DNA of 33,456 bases, taken from a virus. The translations under genes and the position numbers were made by a program. The stretch covers positions 1-33,456 of the IMG/VR virus record IMGVR_UViG_3300033997_000270, one strand, 5' to 3'. The notes under the pieces are model-generated. The model saw only the letters and a program-made list of their open reading frames with translations, was not told where the DNA came from and searched no databases. Every line of letters begins with the position of its first letter. Within the stretch, counting starts at the first letter, position 1. Positions 1-7,004 of the stretch are shown here, piece by piece.

Positions 1-134
1 CGGGCCTGGAATTTCTGCTTGGTCGCCGGGTCTTTGGTCAGGTCGATCAGCCCTTCGACGGAGAGCAGCAGCGCCTCCAGCTTGCGCGCCATGCGGGCGT
101 TCTCCAGGTCCACGGTTTTACTTCGCATCTGCAT
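1..134 (-). CDS. Partial small gene downstream of DNA polymerase (N-terminal 44 residues)
   Basis: The reading frame opens at ATG 134 and runs off the left edge of the window without a stop, so only 44 residues are visible. GGAG lies six bases before the ATG, and a second in-frame ATG is at 128. The start overlaps the last codons of the DNA polymerase gene by 17 nt, which suggests translational coupling. The visible part is charged and helical (LENARMARKLEALLLSVEGL), consistent with a coiled coil or helical hairpin. No family is recognised. Its position right after the polymerase suggests a replication-associated or accessory early gene, but that rests on context alone. Confidence 0.6.
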   Translation of the reverse strand, partial: MQMRSKTVDLENARMARKLEALLLSVEGLIDLTKDPATKQKFQA

Positions 135-2196
135 ATCGATCTCCAATGCCCCCGGACGCCTTGACCGGGAGTTCAGGCCACCACTTGGGCGACTGGCTCA
201 TGACCTGCAGCATGAATTGCTGGCAGTCCTCGGCGTCGTCTTCGTCGACGACAGCCACTACTTCGTCGTGCACGGTCAGCACCACACCGTTGTCGTTGGA
301 ACCCCAGCGCTTCTCGATCTCCAGCATCTGCTCGAAGACCACGATGCGGGCCAGGGCCTGGGTCACGTTTTCGGTGATGGCGCCGCCGTACACTTTCTTC
401 ATCCGGCGCTTTTCCTTGTCGTCGTACACCCAGACAAGGTCGCCGTCTTCCTCGAACTGGTGCTGGCGCAGGTCGTAGTACTCCATCCCCATGCCGTTCG
501 GCAGCACGAGGCGGTTGTGCTCGATGCGGATCAGCCCCCAGTCGTCGAGGTACTCGTCACGGCCGTTGACCATGTCGAGGATGCTGTCGTTGCAGCGCCG
601 CCAGAACTTCCGAATCTCGGCGTGTTTCCGGCGGTACACGTCCACTGTAGCCTGGGCTTCGCCTTCGGTCAATTTTACTCCACCCATGATCCGCGCCGCC
701 CGGCGGAACGCCCCGCCGCCGGACTGGAACTGCAGCTGCAAGTGGCCGACCTTGCCGTGCTGGCGCTCCCGCGGGTGCATTTTCTTGTCGACCGGATAGC
801 CGTAGATGTCCTCGGCTAAGTCGCAGTACAGGTCCACGCCGCTGCGGATCTTGGCGATGGTGTCCATCTGCCTGGCCAGCAGGTGGCAGACACGCAACTC
901 GATGTTGGCCGAGTCGGCGACGACGATCTTCTTGCCCTTCGGCGCCACGATGGCGTCGCGCATGCCGGCGACGTGGACCTGGTCGTTCGTGTAGATCGTG
1001 CCGTCAGGCAACATAATGCGGTTGTCTTTCTTGTTGTACTTGTGCAACCTGTCGAAGCCCTTCGGCGTAGACAGCAACGTGTTCTTCGGCGTGAGCACCG
1101 TCGGTGAGCGCACGCCAGTCAGGTTCTGCAAGTTGATCTTGCCGCCGCCGGCGGCCCGGTCGGTGTGGGTCTTGCCGTACAGCAGGGGCACAGCCAGCGG
1201 CCCGCGCTCGGCGATGCCCACGAAGCGCTCGATGCGCGACTCGGCGATGGTCGACTTGACACCCAGGCGCGCAGCGATCAGCGCTTGCAGGTCCGGGTCT
1301 TCGTCGTCCTCGGCCATGTCCTGCATGGCCTCGTCGGTCTTGGCGAAGGCGTAGACCAGCAGCGGGTTGCCCTCGGAGTCCTTGCGCTTGGGGCTGTACT
1401 TCATCGGCGGCTCAATGCAGAACTCCTCCCGCAGGATCTCGGCCATCTTGGCGTCGCTGCGCAGCTCGCGCTGCACCATCTGCATGCGGGTCTCGTGGGG
1501 CAGGCCGACGCCGATGTCCAGCATGTCAGCCACCTTGTCCAGCAAGTAGGCCTTGCGCTTGCCGAGGTCGGAGCGCATGCGCTTGAGCAGGTCGAGGTCC
1601 AGCTCCAGGCGAGGGTCGGCGAACATTCGGGTGAACAGGTGCATGAGCTGCAGCTCAGCGGCGGGGAACTTGTTGCGGAACTTGAAGAACAGGTCGCGGC
1701 AGCGGGCCACGTCGTTCGAGCAGTAGTCGCCATATGCCTTGAGCTGGCCGGGGCTGAAGTCGGCGCGCCGCTTGTTGATGGCGTCGTGCACGGCGGTGCC
1801 TTTCTCGGGGATGCCGTACATCTTGCAGAGGTTGGCCAGGCTGTTGGAGACCTTCCCGCCGTGCAGGCGCCGGGCCATCTGGAGCGTGCAACCGTAGAAC
1901 TTCGGGCGGATGCCGTAGTGGTGAGAGAGGATCAGCGAGTCGAACTCGCTCATGTTGTGGCCAATCAGGTACGCGTTGCTGAAGTCGATGTGGTTCAGCT
2001 GCCAGCGGATGTACTCATCGTCGCCGGTCATCCACACCGGGTCTTCCATCCCCCGGGCGATGCTGAAGCCGATGGTCTCGAACCGCGTGTCGCGGATGTA
2101 TTCCTCGTTGGTCATGTAGGACAGCGAGTACGCGCCCGACGCCTTGTCGGTGTAGTAGGTCTCGAAGTCCAGAAAGGTAGGGACAATGCCCGCCAT
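118..2196 (-). CDS. Family A DNA polymerase with 3'-5' exonuclease domain
   Basis: This 692-residue enzyme should replicate the phage genome. The N-terminal proofreading domain shows exonuclease motif I (D10-F-E12), motif II (HNMSEFD, D86) and motif III (Y158-C-S-N-D162). The polymerase domain shows motif A (D428-S-A-N-I-E-L-R), motif B beginning R478-Q-H-G-K482, and motif C (H643-D644-E645). Lengths and order match phage PolA proteins; there is no 5'-nuclease domain. In the O helix, the position equivalent to E. coli Pol I Phe762 is Leu486 and the Tyr766 equivalent is Phe490. The start at ATG 2196 follows AGGAG, and the gene is the largest of the leftward early region. The HNH endonuclease gene lies two genes upstream. 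Confidence 0.97.
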   Translation of the reverse strand: MAGIVPTFLDFETYYTDKASGAYSLSYMTNEEYIRDTRFETIGFSIARGMEDPVWMTGDDEYIRWQLNHIDFSNAYLIGHNMSEFDSLILSHHYGIRPKFYGCTLQMARRLHGGKVSNSLANLCKMYGIPEKGTAVHDAINKRRADFSPGQLKAYGDYCSNDVARCRDLFFKFRNKFPAAELQLMHLFTRMFADPRLELDLDLLKRMRSDLGKRKAYLLDKVADMLDIGVGLPHETRMQMVQRELRSDAKMAEILREEFCIEPPMKYSPKRKDSEGNPLLVYAFAKTDEAMQDMAEDDEDPDLQALIAARLGVKSTIAESRIERFVGIAERGPLAVPLLYGKTHTDRAAGGGKINLQNLTGVRSPTVLTPKNTLLSTPKGFDRLHKYNKKDNRIMLPDGTIYTNDQVHVAGMRDAIVAPKGKKIVVADSANIELRVCHLLARQMDTIAKIRSGVDLYCDLAEDIYGYPVDKKMHPRERQHGKVGHLQLQFQSGGGAFRRAARIMGGVKLTEGEAQATVDVYRRKHAEIRKFWRRCNDSILDMVNGRDEYLDDWGLIRIEHNRLVLPNGMGMEYYDLRQHQFEEDGDLVWVYDDKEKRRMKKVYGGAITENVTQALARIVVFEQMLEIEKRWGSNDNGVVLTVHDEVVAVVDEDDAEDCQQFMLQVMSQSPKWWPELPVKASGGIGDRYADAK

Positions 2197-2205
2197 GCTC
2201 AGCTC

Positions 2206-2466
2206 CTATCGACTGTGTGCGATCCATTGGATGTCGCGGACCTCGTCGTACAGCTCGACGTCCTGACGTATCTCCGCTTCGATGGCGCTGGACAGCTGCG
2301 CCATCATGCACGGGTGCTTGGGCGAGACGGTCAGCTTCCGCTTGCCGCCGTCGCCCAGCGTGTAGAACACCTCAACCGTCCACCGGTGAGGCCGGCCGCG
2401 ATGCAGCTGCCCCTTGATGATCCGGTACGTGGGCCAGCCGTAGTGGTAGCGAACCGTCACGCTCAT
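2206..2466 (-). CDS. Small protein upstream of DNA polymerase, unknown function
   Basis: An 86-residue protein starting at ATG 2466 with AGGAG eleven bases upstream. The first half is basic and aromatic (YHYGWPTYRIIKGQ, HRGRPHRW) and the second half is an acidic helix ending IQWIAHSR. Its stop codon adjoins the ribosome binding site of the polymerase gene, so the two are probably co-translated. It overlaps the tail of the HNH gene by 95 nt in another frame, more than any junction nearby. I recognise no family. The basic N-terminus could bind nucleic acid, but nothing proves it. Confidence 0.75.
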   Translation of the reverse strand: MSVTVRYHYGWPTYRIIKGQLHRGRPHRWTVEVFYTLGDGGKRKLTVSPKHPCMMAQLSSAIEAEIRQDVELYDEVRDIQWIAHSR

Positions 2467-3007
2467 TGCTCAGGCTCCTGAACAGCACGGCCTGGCCGCG
2501 CAGGGTGTTGACCCGGACCGTCACCGGCTCCAGGTGTTTGGGGTTACAGCAGGATCTGTTCCTGCACGTGTGGTCTAGCACCAGGGCGCGGTCGTACTCG
2601 CCGACCAGCCGCACGTAGGTCGCGATGTGGGCCATATGGCGTTTGCCCTGATGCCACACCCGGCCGTAGCCGTTGCGGTTGATCTCGCCGCACCAGACCC
2701 AGCAGCCTTTGCGGTTGACCTCAATGCGCTCCTGCCAGTTGGGCGGCAGGGCGAGCAGCAGGTTGAACTTGCACTTGCCCCTGGCCTCACGGTGAGGGTA
2801 GGGGTAGCCGTCGCAGTAGCAGGTGCTGCCCCGCCAAGGCCTCTGGTTGGCCCAGGGATCGCGGAGCCCGGGCGACCCGCAGCTAGGGCACGGGGTGGAG
2901 TCGGGCTCGCCCTGGAACCGCTTGCGGCAGCTGCTCTTGCGGCACCGGCAGTGGACATCACGGCGTAATTTCGAGCGGGACGAGCGCTTCTTCTGGGATG
3001 TGGCCAT
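2372..3007 (-). CDS. HNH endonuclease with N-terminal zinc-ribbon-like segment
   Basis: A 211-residue putative homing-type nuclease. Residues 20-44 contain Cys pairs (C20-R-C and C40-x-x-C43) like a zinc ribbon. The HNH domain runs from G101-C-W-V-W through H127 to L144-D-H-T-C and C-C-N155-P-K-H158-L-E, the usual order for HNH_3-type phage nucleases. The family normally ends soon after the segment V-N-T-L-R-G (near residue 171). The last 40 or so residues overlap the next gene and look like run-on sequence. The start at ATG 3007 overlaps the end of the preceding HTH gene by 50 nt. Free-standing HNH genes next to a polymerase are commonly mobile elements acting on conserved replication genes. 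Confidence 0.88.
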   Translation of the reverse strand: MATSQKKRSSRSKLRRDVHCRCRKSSCRKRFQGEPDSTPCPSCGSPGLRDPWANQRPWRGSTCYCDGYPYPHREARGKCKFNLLLALPPNWQERIEVNRKGCWVWCGEINRNGYGRVWHQGKRHMAHIATYVRLVGEYDRALVLDHTCRNRSCCNPKHLEPVTVRVNTLRGQAVLFRSLSNERDGSLPLRLAHVPDHQGAAASRPASPVDG

Positions 3008-3218
3008 CGTGGCATGCCTGCGCTATCAGGTTGAGGATGGCCATGGCCCCGCCGTAGCTGGGCTGGTGGCTGCCTCGGTCGTAGTTGCGATTGCGCACCC
3101 GGTTGGCCACGAAGCGGCTGATCTCGGCGGTGTCCGCGATCTGCTGGTCCGTGTACCCGGCCTCGTACAGCACCTGGTAGTAGGGCGCCCAATCCTCAAC
3201 GCGTTCTGGGAAAGTCAT
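2958..3218 (-). CDS. Small helix-turn-helix protein
   Basis: An 86-residue protein. Residues about 21-44 (YTDQQIADTAEISRFVANRVRN) fit a helix-turn-helix: a first helix with Q-Q-I-A, a turn at A-E-I-S, and a recognition helix with several Arg and Asn. The ATG at 3218 follows AGAGGAA. It is the first gene after a 53-nt gap holding a perfect 12-bp hairpin and a candidate promoter, so it may start a transcription unit with the HNH and polymerase genes. It could be a regulator of the replication genes or a DNA-binding accessory protein. A wing or dimerisation domain cannot be identified. Confidence 0.8.
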   Translation of the reverse strand: MTFPERVEDWAPYYQVLYEAGYTDQQIADTAEISRFVANRVRNRNYDRGSHQPSYGGAMAILNLIAQACHDGHIPEEALVPLEITP

Positions 3219-3231
3219 CTCGGTTCCTCTA

Positions 3232-3266
3232 GGGGTCGGTGTGGGTTTAGTTTACACACCGACCCC
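3232..3266 (-). other. Perfect 12-bp inverted repeat (hairpin) between genes
   Basis: GGGGTCGGTGTG at 3232-3243 pairs with CACACCGACCCC at 3255-3266 around an 11-base loop. It fills most of the gap between the exonuclease stop and the HTH gene start. There is no run of T on either side, so it is not a typical intrinsic terminator. It could be an operator, an RNA processing site or a leader structure. Confidence 0.7.
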
Positions 3267-3277
3267 GGCTGTTACAA
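3249..3277 (-). promoter_or_regulatory. Candidate leftward promoter upstream of the HTH-HNH-polymerase genes
   Basis: On the minus strand TTGTAA (3272-3277) and TAAACT (3249-3254) are 17 bp apart. The -10 lies in the 10-base string GTGTAAACTA, which is repeated exactly at the promoter near 11,973. The -10 sits in the loop of the hairpin at 3232-3266, so the hairpin may regulate it. The -35 overlaps the stop codon of the exonuclease gene. Confidence 0.45.
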
Positions 3278-3967
3278 ACCGAGGCGCTTCTTACGGGCGG
3301 CCATCAAGGCGGCCAGCCCTTCGTCGTTCGCGCTTTCGGCCGCGTGGTAGGACACCGTGGCGTTGTAGGCGTCGAGTTCGTCCTTGGTGAAGAACGGCTC
3401 CAACGCTTCGGCCTGCGCCGCGCGGTAGCGGTTGATGGCCGCCAGGTGCAGCGCCTGGTTGGTCGCGTCGTCGATGGCGTTGTGGGCGGTGCCGCCGTAC
3501 TCGCATTGGACGTGGGCGAACTCCTGGCGCAGGGTGCGGAAGCAGCGCTCGGAGCGGTAGTCCACGGGGTTCTTCATGCCGACCGCCGCGTAGGCCGAGT
3601 CCAGCCAGGTGAAGTCCTTGCGCGAGCTGGCCCACACTTCGAGGGTGTCCGGGTGCATCGGCAGCTCCTCGTCCTCGTCGGGCGACAGCCAGTTGCTGAA
3701 GGCGACCAGGGCCAGGTTCAGCGGGTAGCGCTCCAGCTCACGGTCGAACAGCTCGGCGCGGGCGGCCTCGCTCTGTTTCAGCCACCACAGGATAGTGCCG
3801 GGGTCGACCACCAGGCCGGCGGCCATGGCGCTTTCCAGCTCGATGCGAGCGTAGAAGGTGTCCTCGATGATGCCCAGCGTGGGGCTGAACTGCACAGCAC
3901 CCAGGGCCACCACAGCGGCGCGGTCGTTGAGACCCATGGTCTCGAAGTCAAGCATGACGTGTTTCAT
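3272..3967 (-). CDS. DEDDh 3'-5' exonuclease (Rv2179c/DexA-like)
   Basis: A 231-residue nuclease predicted to remove nucleotides from 3' ends of DNA or RNA. The first acidic pair is D7-F-E9 within VMLDFETMG. The next acidic site is D123 in FTWLD, and the last motif is H162-N-A-I-D-D167. The Trp-rich W61-W-L-K segment and the V-D-P-G-T-I-L loop resemble the Rv2179c-like family, which includes T4 DexA-like enzymes. I chose ATG 3967, preceded by GGAGATACAG, over an upstream ATG that would add 28 residues without similarity. It overlaps the stop of the upstream HTH gene by four bases (ATGA). It may serve nucleotide recycling or recombination during phage replication. Confidence 0.88.
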   Translation of the reverse strand: MKHVMLDFETMGLNDRAAVVALGAVQFSPTLGIIEDTFYARIELESAMAAGLVVDPGTILWWLKQSEAARAELFDRELERYPLNLALVAFSNWLSPDEDEELPMHPDTLEVWASSRKDFTWLDSAYAAVGMKNPVDYRSERCFRTLRQEFAHVQCEYGGTAHNAIDDATNQALHLAAINRYRAAQAEALEPFFTKDELDAYNATVSYHAAESANDEGLAALMAARKKRLGL

Positions 3968-4143
3968 CTGTATCTCCGTCGGGGGAATGCAGCGAGCCCG
4001 AGACGTCGGGCTCGCCATAGAACGTGTTTCAGCGAAGCCGGGGTCACCCACAATCCCTGGCAGATGTGCTCGATCTCATAGCCGTGCGCCAGTAGCTCCA
4101 TCGCCAGGGCGATTTCCTCGGGGCCAAGCAGGCGCGCGGGCAT
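3964..4143 (-). CDS. 59-residue helix-turn-helix-like protein
   Basis: A small gene easily missed because of its length. Its ATG at 4143 overlaps the TGA of the 184-residue gene (TGATG), and its TGA overlaps the ATG of the exonuclease gene, so it is tightly coupled on both sides. The sequence has E-E-I-A-L-A-M-E-L-L-A-H-G-Y followed by I-x-x-I-C-Q-G-L-x-V-T-P-A-S-L-K-H-V-L, the pattern of a helix-turn-helix, and ends in a basic tail (FPRRRYR). It probably binds DNA. The target is unknown. Confidence 0.78.
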   Translation of the reverse strand: MPARLLGPEEIALAMELLAHGYEIEHICQGLWVTPASLKHVLWRARRLGLAAFPRRRYR

Positions 4144-4697
4144 CAGTGCAGCGTTCCGGTGGGGGTCGGCGGCTCGGCCACGGCAGGGTCGGTGACCCAC
4201 GCAGGGATGAGCCCTACGGAGACGGCGTGCTCGCTGAGCTGGCGCACGCCAGCGGCGAACAGCTGCCCCTGCTGCACCTCGGTGATGTCGACTCCGTGGG
4301 CCCTGGCCGTGGCGATACCCAGGGCGATGATCATCGCCATGTGCATGTTCAGCAGGTGCTCGTGCGGCGTGTTGGCGATGATCTCCGGGTTGCCATCCGC
4401 GTTGATCACCGTGGCCGTGTAAGGGCGCCCCGCGTTGACCGCCGTGATGAGCGCCGCGTTGACCGCCTGCGCCGTATCCGGCACGGTCACCGGCTCTACG
4501 ACCAGCTCCAGGTAATACTCGGGGCTGCGGTGCATATCGACGGCCTGCATGTAGGTGCGCAGCAGCGCCTCGGCGAAGGGCCCCTCGGCGCAGACGTGGT
4601 TGCTGTAGTGCTCGCGGACACGGACCGGACCGTCGCCCAGCTTGGCGGCCAGCTCGCGGTAGCACTGGCCAGTGGTCGGGAATTTGTGGCTAGACAT
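4143..4697 (-). CDS. 184-residue protein, unknown function
   Basis: It starts at ATG 4697 after GGGGAAA and ends one base into the next gene. The sequence is of mixed alpha/beta character: an N-terminal helix (QCYRELAAKL), a region VHVCAEGPFAEALLRTYMQAV-like in its first third, and a long hydrophobic helix near residues 117-133 with MHMAMIIALGIATARAHG. That helix could be a buried core or a weak membrane segment. No catalytic motif was identified and I do not recognise the family. It lies between the tandem small-gene array and the replication-associated exonuclease, in a run of overlapping genes. Confidence 0.82.
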   Translation of the reverse strand: MSSHKFPTTGQCYRELAAKLGDGPVRVREHYSNHVCAEGPFAEALLRTYMQAVDMHRSPEYYLELVVEPVTVPDTAQAVNAALITAVNAGRPYTATVINADGNPEIIANTPHEHLLNMHMAMIIALGIATARAHGVDITEVQQGQLFAAGVRQLSEHAVSVGLIPAWVTDPAVAEPPTPTGTLH

Positions 4698-5001
4698 GGA
4701 TGTTTCCCCAGTAGTTGCTGCCTACGTACACCTTGATCACGCCCCGCAGCGCTGCCGCATTGGCGGCAGCAGTCATCTCGCCGAACGTTACCTCGGGTCC
4801 ACTGCACAGGATCTCGCCTTCGTGTATGACGACACGCGTCTTGAGCTCCTGGCTCCACCCCCGGTTGGGGGCGAAGTTCATCCAGCGCATGAACTGGTTC
4901 ATGCGTGTCTCGCTGCGGCGCACGCGCTCGACGATCTCCTGAATCGGATCGCCGCCGTACTTGCCGTCTTCGTAGCCGTGAGGCCGTTTGTCTTCAGACA
5001 T
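4690..5001 (-). CDS. 103-residue protein, unknown function
   Basis: The start at ATG 5001 is supported by GGGAG seven bases upstream; a longer frame to 5115 lacks such a signal and would overlap the previous gene further. The first half is charged and helical (IQEIVERVRRSETRMNQFMRWMNF). The second half has beta-like segments (TRVVIHEGEILCSG, GVIKVYVGSNYWGN) separated by an alanine-rich helix (TAAANAAAL). It does not show the terminal signature of the neighbouring array family. It overlaps both neighbours by eight bases. Confidence 0.78.
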   Translation of the reverse strand: MSEDKRPHGYEDGKYGGDPIQEIVERVRRSETRMNQFMRWMNFAPNRGWSQELKTRVVIHEGEILCSGPEVTFGEMTAAANAAALRGVIKVYVGSNYWGNIHV

Positions 5002-5272
5002 GGATAGCTCCCAGCGCCAGTGCGGCGCACAGTGTTTCGAACGAATCGTAGGCGGCATAGAAGCACACGTAGTTCTGCCGCGATCTTGGTATTGTCGTAA
5101 CGGGCGAACGAACAACCCACGTGCCGTTGAACGAGCCTACGTAGATGACCCTGCCGAATCGCGAAGGGCCGCCTGTCAGCCAATACGCTCCTGCGAACCG
5201 TGACGTCGCTGTATTCATCCCGAGACTACGTAGAACTTGTAGCTGCTGGGGAGTAAAGAAGTCGCCGTTCAT
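4994..5272 (-). CDS. Array family protein (left end of the tandem array)
   Basis: A 92-residue protein with Q-Q-L-Q-V-L-R-S-L-G-M near the N-terminus, a Trp/Tyr/Gly-rich middle (AYWLTGG, YVGSFNGTWVV) and the C-terminal helix YDSFETLCAALALG. This order (L-x-x-L-G, beta-rich core, [FY]-x-[ST]-x-x-x-x-x-A-x-x-L) is the shared plan of the family. It is the leftmost member, so it marks the array boundary. ATG 5272 overlaps the TGA of the gene before it by four bases. Function unknown. Confidence 0.82.
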   Translation of the reverse strand: MNGDFFTPQQLQVLRSLGMNTATSRFAGAYWLTGGPSRFGRVIYVGSFNGTWVVRSPVTTIPRSRQNYVCFYAAYDSFETLCAALALGAIHV

Positions 5273-5565
5273 TTCGTCAGCTCCAGGTAAGCGACCATCG
5301 CTTCGAACGTGTCGAACGCGGCGACGATGCAGAAGTTGCGGGTGTCGTGCCCGCCGTTGCGTTCTTGCTCCGTCATCGACGGGCGCAGTACCCAGTGGTC
5401 TTTGTACATCGTCCCGTACAACTCTCGGTCACAGCACATGGCGCCGAACCAGGAAGCATTCATGTCCGTCACGTCGTCTGCACCGCACCAGAGGCAAACG
5501 TAGGCGTACCCCAAGGTCTTCAGCCTGGTCTTGTACGCCGCCGGTATACTCACGTGGACGCTCAT
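5269..5565 (-). CDS. Array family protein with cysteine pairs
   Basis: 98 residues. After an N-terminal R-L-K-T-L-G-Y-A-Y it has C-L-W-C-G and a later C-C, an unusual number of cysteines for this family that might bind metal. The middle contains HWVLRPS. The C-terminus is FDTFEAMVAYLELTK, the closest match to the neighbour at 4994 (YDSFETLCAALALG), so the two look like local duplicates. ATG 5565 overlaps the TGA of the 286-residue gene (ATGA). Confidence 0.82.
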   Translation of the reverse strand: MSVHVSIPAAYKTRLKTLGYAYVCLWCGADDVTDMNASWFGAMCCDRELYGTMYKDHWVLRPSMTEQERNGGHDTRNFCIVAAFDTFEAMVAYLELTK

Positions 5566-6422
5566 GCGAGCGCCCCGGTGAAGAAGGCCAGCACGTCCTT
5601 GTGCATGGCGCAGGCCTCGTTGAATGCCGCCTTGCGGGCGTGCGGGTCGGTACGCAGGCGGTCAGGCTCGTGCTGGCACAGGTGCTGCGACAGGCGCTTG
5701 GCGATCACGTCCAGCTGAGGGTCGGCGGTGAGGTTCAGCGACGGCAGCACTTCGGCCAGGTCGCGGGCGTTCTCTACCAGGCTGTCGCGGAACACGGTCT
5801 CGGGCTTCGCCAGGCGATCGATGAACGCCTCCAGCACCTTGGCCACCCGCTGGTAGGCATCGCCCACGGCGCTGGTCAGCGTGGCCGTGGTGGTGCGCTC
5901 GATCTCTGCCTGGACCCGGGCCAGCTCGTCCTCGCCGATCTCGACGCGGAAGTCGCCGGCGCACGGCAGCGGCAACACGTTCAGGCGGAAGTCGAACTTG
6001 CCGGCCAGCACGTCGGCGGTCGGGTAGTCGTCCTCGTTGAACAGGGTGCCCAGCAAGCGCTTGGCTTCCTGGCGGTGCAGCGGATAATCACCCAGCAGCT
6101 GGGCGACGGCGTTGTCGAACTCGGTCTTGAACTCGCCGATGCGCTGCATGTAGTCGAAGTAGCCCATGCTCGACAGGGCGCGCGGGCCGGCGTCGGACCA
6201 GGGCAGAGTGCAGCGGTAGTGGTAGTCGCGGGCCGAGCGCACCACCTTCTGCACGGTCTCCAGCGCGGAGCCGTCGATCAGCGACTTGTAGTAGGTGCCC
6301 TGGTTCTGCGCCAGCTGGTGGTTCGCAGCGACCTCGGACGTGGCCTTGCGGTCGATCTTGCGAGCAGTCCACTGCGACACGCGCAGGTCAACGAGCATGG
6401 CTTTGGTGGCAATGTGGGTCAT
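5562..6422 (-). CDS. 286-residue cytosolic protein, possible DUF3150-type partner of the MoxR/VWA genes
   Basis: It starts at ATG 6422 after the recurrent leader CTGACCGGAGA. It has no signal or membrane segment. It is largely helical, with L-V-D-L-R-V-S-Q-W-T-A-R-K-I-D near the start, Y-Y-K-S-L-I-D and S-A-R-x-Y-H-Y-R-x-T-L-P-W around residues 45-75, and a helical C-terminal half (VQAEIERTTTATLTSAV, LEAFIDRLAKPETVF). In many phages a protein of this size and pattern (I believe DUF3150) accompanies a MoxR ATPase and a VWA metallopeptidase-like protein. Both are present here, at 10790 and 9122. The family name is from memory and should be checked. The role is unknown. Confidence 0.7.
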   Translation of the reverse strand: MTHIATKAMLVDLRVSQWTARKIDRKATSEVAANHQLAQNQGTYYKSLIDGSALETVQKVVRSARDYHYRCTLPWSDAGPRALSSMGYFDYMQRIGEFKTEFDNAVAQLLGDYPLHRQEAKRLLGTLFNEDDYPTADVLAGKFDFRLNVLPLPCAGDFRVEIGEDELARVQAEIERTTTATLTSAVGDAYQRVAKVLEAFIDRLAKPETVFRDSLVENARDLAEVLPSLNLTADPQLDVIAKRLSQHLCQHEPDRLRTDPHARKAAFNEACAMHKDVLAFFTGALA

Positions 6423-6442
6423 GGTGTTTCTCCGGTCAGGGT

Positions 6443-6709
6443 TTAGTTCATCGTCAGTGCGGCGTACATCACCGCGGCTTGCAACTGGTCTGGTTCAAAC
6501 ACTAGCAAGGGCGGTCCTACAGGACCAAATTTTTTCGACTTGTGCACGTGCCACTGGCCGGTGCCAGCGGCGTTCGGCATCACGACGGCGGTCTCCGACG
6601 CGTAGCCGCAGAACTGAGTCTCGCCGTCGTAGCGGGTGATCGTGTACCACCCTTCGGGCAGCCACTCGGGTCGGTCTTCGGTCATTTCCACCACCACGAA
6701 CTCATTCAT
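6443..6709 (-). CDS. Divergent array family protein
   Basis: 88 residues. The N-terminus is acidic (VVEMTEDRPEWLPEGWYTI) and carries G-W-Y in place of the usual G-F/G-W. A core with GQWHVHKSKKF gives the central Trp strand. The end FEPDQLQAAVMYAALTMN matches the terminal-helix pattern, though without the usual Pro. It is followed by a 20-nt gap before the 286-residue gene, one of the few gaps in this region. ATG 6709 lies eight bases inside the preceding gene. Confidence 0.75.
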   Translation of the reverse strand: MNEFVVVEMTEDRPEWLPEGWYTITRYDGETQFCGYASETAVVMPNAAGTGQWHVHKSKKFGPVGPPLLVFEPDQLQAAVMYAALTMN

Positions 6710-7004
6710 AGGCCGGGTTGTATCCGTCCTGCTGGGTCAACATGAAGGCGACGGCGGCCGCAGCCGGCGATGGGAACCCACCGAGGATCGTCTTGGCCTT
6801 CTCCCTCGGCGAGCTGATAGTCGTGATCGCCCACAGCCCGTCGTCGAAATCGTCCCGCCAGATCCGCAGTGCCCGGCGCACCACCCGCCCATCGGGGTAG
6901 CGGAAGTCCACCACCCGGCGCCACGACGGTACGCCCTGGCGGTCGGAGCTGTGCAGCTGCCACTCCTCGGGCATCACCCAGAGGCTTTCCTGGTGGCTGT
7001 TCAC
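6702..7004 (-). CDS. Array family protein, GTG start
   Basis: 100 residues from GTG 7004, whose GTGA overlaps the stop of the preceding gene. It has PEEWQLHSS near the start, two Trp-containing strands (VPSWRRVVDF, GLWAITTI) and the terminal segment FPSPAAAAVAFMLTQQDG. That segment is a good match to the C-terminal helix of the members at 7001 and 7439. No catalytic residues are apparent. Confidence 0.8.
   Translation of the reverse strand: MNSHQESLWVMPEEWQLHSSDRQGVPSWRRVVDFRYPDGRVVRRALRIWRDDFDDGLWAITTISSPREKAKTILGGFPSPAAAAVAFMLTQQDGYNPAYE

Noticed and set aside
118-2196. A 2-aminoadenine (Z) genome system suggested by the family A polymerase
   Set aside because: No PurZ, DatZ or MazZ-like gene was recognised in the window. 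The polymerase alone is not evidence.
1165-2481. A 438-residue plus-strand frame opposite the DNA polymerase
   Set aside because: It is antisense to a polymerase with complete motifs, lacks a binding site, and shows low-complexity Val/Leu/His/Gln composition.
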